Shown here: piece after piece, positions 63,692 to 64,000 of the stretch
How the letters are laid out: every line of letters begins with the position of its first letter
Position numbering within the stretch: position 1 is the first letter of the stretch
Assembly (NCBI RefSeq): GCF_018798885.1
Contig: NZ_CP076361.1
Location: forward strand, 3,191,501-3,255,500
Reading direction: 5' to 3'
DNA from: Gemmobacter fulvus
GTDB taxonomy: Bacteria; Pseudomonadota; Alphaproteobacteria; Rhodobacterales; Rhodobacteraceae
DNA length: 64,000 bases
The notes under the pieces: model-generated
The model's database searches: none
Seen by the model: only the letters and a program-made list of their open reading frames with translations
What the model was told of the DNA's origin: nothing
Position numbers and translations under genes: made by a program

Positions 63692-64000
63692 AAGCCGTGA
63701 AATCGCATGTCATGGGGTTTCTGAAAGCCGGGGAACCGCATGCCACAATCTATGCCCTCATCATCCTGGCGGGGTTCTTTGACATTTGGCTGGCCATGAT
63801 CCTTGCTGTCTGGCTTTTGGCCTGGAGTTTCAATGCCTCGTTGGCAACACTCGATGGAACCTGGCCGAGAAAGGTCGTGCCTGCGATCTTTGGCCTGACG
63901 CTGCTTGTGCTATGGCAGATGGCGGTGCGGCTTTATGACATCAGCCCGGTGATCCTGCCCGCGCCCAGCGACATCGGGCTGCGGATCCTGTCGAGCCTGC
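63688..64000 (+). CDS. ABC transporter permease (SsuC type), second, truncated by window edge
   Basis: The frame starts at the ATG overlapping the previous stop and is open to the window end (104 codons). It encodes two close hydrophobic segments (about 23-50), then WPRKVVPAIFGLTLLVLWQMAV and the typical SPVILPAPSDIGLRIL entry to a BPD_transp_1 domain. The two permeases likely form a heterodimer. The substrate-binding protein should follow outside the window. Confidence 0.88.
   Translation, partial: MKAVKSHVMGFLKAGEPHATIYALIILAGFFDIWLAMILAVWLLAWSFNASLATLDGTWPRKVVPAIFGLTLLVLWQMAVRLYDISPVILPAPSDIGLRILSSL

Overview
This is a GC-rich (roughly 65 percent by eye) alphaproteobacterial chromosome segment. 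The gene neighbourhoods suggest Rhodobacterales (Rhodobacter/Paracoccus/Gemmobacter-like): NDUFA12 - MlaD-like - DUF2155 facing aat-accC-accB; clpP-clpX; coxB-ctaB-ctaG-coxC-surf1-thrC-M16 peptidase; purD-xseA; ftsY-EamA-yciB; lysC-ptsP. I cannot name a genus. I see no insertion sequence, rRNA gene or CRISPR array.

Layout. 0-0.6 kb: the 5' end of a Cas3 HD-nuclease gene leaves the window on the left, next to tRNA-Asn. 0.6-9.1 kb: MBL hydrolase, orphan sensor kinase, two CAP-domain proteins, a phosphatidyltransferase-family enzyme, clpP and clpX, a GFA protein, and the NDUFA12/MlaD/DUF2155 group. 9.0-11.6 kb: aat, accC, accB. 11.9-14.5 kb: preT-preA (dihydropyrimidine dehydrogenase). 14.6-22 kb: kup, a small unknown gene, a RutR-type TetR regulator divergent from a beta-alanine:pyruvate aminotransferase, a cupin protein, a secreted unknown and tldD. 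22-31 kb: cytochrome aa3 oxidase subunits and assembly factors, then thrC, an M16 peptidase, a GNAT and a D-2-hydroxyacid dehydrogenase. 31-47 kb: mtnP, GNAT, EcsC, ptsP, lysC, bestrophin, purD, a glycine-rich-domain pair, xseA, an AlkB-type oxygenase, ftsY, an EamA transporter, yciB and tRNA-Gln. 47-57 kb: an accessory catabolic block with SDR, aldehyde dehydrogenase, N-formylglutamate-amidohydrolase-like enzyme, XRE-cupin regulator, glutamine-synthetase-like ligase and a five-gene Liv-type ABC transporter. 57-64 kb: an RTX protein, then a second pyrimidine locus with a second RutR-type regulator, N-carbamoyl-beta-alanine amidohydrolase, dihydropyrimidinase and an ABC transporter that runs off the right edge.

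Two systems stand out. First, the whole reductive pyrimidine route (PreTA, dihydropyrimidinase, ureidopropionase, beta-alanine aminotransferase, uptake system, two RutR-family regulators) is present but scattered over three places in 50 kb. Two of these places carry near-consensus RutR palindromes. Second, the 47-57 kb block looks like a self-contained gamma-glutamylation route for an amine or amino alcohol. Its two outward promoters carry the same 22-bp AT-rich inverted repeat, a candidate operator for the resident XRE-cupin regulator.

Non-coding structure worth checking: a covarying stem-loop element present twice (31.1 kb and 42.5 kb), a GC-hairpin plus GGATATT..GGCCAAGATGAAA repeat present twice (45.3 kb and 60.5 kb), and an orphan + strand terminator between the two CAP genes.
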